Source of the DNA: Cristatella mucedo
Lineage: Eukaryota; Bryozoa; Phylactolaemata; Cristatellidae
DNA: 30,388 nucleotides
Direction of reading: 5' to 3'
Assembly (NCBI GenBank): GCA_009760855.2
Contig: WPIO01000530.1
Span: 1 to 30,388 of the forward strand
Both the position numbers and the translations under genes were made by a program. The notes beneath the pieces were generated by a model. It was not told the DNA's origin and made no database searches. It saw nothing but the letters and a program-made list of their open reading frames with translations. Position 1 is the first letter of the stretch, and each line of letters starts with the position of its first letter. Shown piece after piece: positions 30,341-30,388 of this stretch.

Positions 30341-30388
30341 TGTTTAAGGCACTTCGCACGTAAATAACACGTTTCGCACGAGTTCGCA
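30157..30388 (+). repeat. Degraded satellite at the right edge
   Basis: From about 30157 the copies again gain small insertions (tgttaaaaagcattttcgc, gtaaaataaacacg, aatgtcatagaaaac, cggaggcgtgccctgacat) before regular sequence returns for the last 38 or so bases. The variants still match the cassette: a gtctag unit at 30143 with a tgttcaacttgc tail, then a ccctgacattgc unit. The window ends inside a monomer, so the array continues beyond it. Confidence 0.8.

Larger units (their letters stand above)
1..30388 (+). repeat. 124-bp satellite DNA tandem array, about 230 copies
   Basis: The whole window is head-to-tail copies of one monomer. Taking atcgcggaat as the start, the unit runs through tgtagaaacttcaaatctgc, atgtcggagcgtgcgctgac, tggcagcagagtgctgcacc, atgtttaaagcatttcgcac and gtaaataacacgtttcgcac, ending in gagttcgcagcag; the total is 124 bp. 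Following the landmark gcatttcgcacgtaaataac gives about 34 copies to 4.26 kb, 8 to 5.7 kb, 9 to 6.8 kb, 48 to 14.28 kb, 12 to 15.77 kb, 4 to 16.3 kb and about 113 to 30.1 kb. All copies share one orientation and I saw no inversion. By my hand count the consensus is about 49% GC with 11 CpGs. Satellite arrays of this kind are known from eukaryotic heterochromatin; I infer that setting and do not recognise the family. Both window edges cut through the array, so its true length is unknown. Confidence 0.97.

Noticed and set aside
503-30359. About a hundred minus-strand open frames of 60-232 codons with near-identical peptides (MRNALNMVQHSAASQ and similar)
   Set aside because: They start every 124 bp, overlap one another, rotate through the three frames of the same repeat, and lengthen or shorten only where indels occur. 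They are by-products of the satellite and not genes.
1-30388. CRISPR array
   Set aside because: Repeats are 124 bp and contiguous, with no unique spacers, no leader and no cas genes.
1-30388. Regular higher-order repeat with a fixed period
   Set aside because: Cassette spacings of 4,016, 3,988, 3,729 and 2,335 bp are not constant, and no strict simple alternation of G and T units holds, so only an irregular higher-order pattern is supported.
1-30388. Telomere repeats, rDNA or tRNA clusters
   Set aside because: No short telomeric motif runs, conserved rRNA stretches or tRNA-like folds were seen anywhere in the window.

Overview
The window is one continuous tandem array of a satellite DNA monomer of about 124 bp, with every copy in the same orientation from base 1 to base 30388. 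I count roughly 230 copies by following the recurring landmark gcatttcgcacgtaaataac. I see no protein-coding gene, tRNA, rRNA, CRISPR array or recognisable transposon. Long head-to-tail satellite arrays without genes are typical of eukaryotic heterochromatin (centromeric, pericentromeric or subtelomeric), so this is most likely a piece of a eukaryotic genome. I do not recognise the satellite family and cannot name the organism.

Layout: four clean sub-arrays (1-4289, 5609-6783, 14279-15770 and 16275-30156) hold copies that mostly differ at only a few positions and keep a strict 124-bp step. Between them lie insertion-rich, degraded blocks (4290-5608, 6784-14278, 15771-16274 and 30157-30350). 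The same monomer can still be followed through these, but the step stretches to about 181 bp in the first and about 155 bp in the second, and stays near 126 bp in the third. Edges are abrupt, and the underlying monomer does not change across them. This looks more like uncorrected long-read sequence left in an assembly than biological decay, although the sequence alone cannot prove it.

Within the clean arrays the monomers fall into variant classes: a G/T switch at catGtcgg/catTtcgg; cagcag, catcag or caccag before the gatcgcgg core; cacgag or cacaag; and XbaI-type units with tctaga. The variants are linked within units, and some rare ones recur in the same order. A four-unit cassette appears near 198, 15769 (degraded), 19789, 23778, 27504 and 29838. 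From 16 kb onward its spacing is about 4.0, 4.0, 3.7 and 2.3 kb. This indicates an irregular higher-order repeat of about 30-32 monomers. Two longer copied segments are visible, at offsets of 3,729 bp and 11,708 bp.

The monomer has internal structure: a small perfect hairpin, three TTCGCA-type sub-repeats, about 49% GC and about 11 CpGs. The many short minus-strand reading frames are a by-product of the repeat (124 = 3x41+1) and are not genes. There is no gene network to describe; the interest lies in satellite organisation, evolution and assembly quality.
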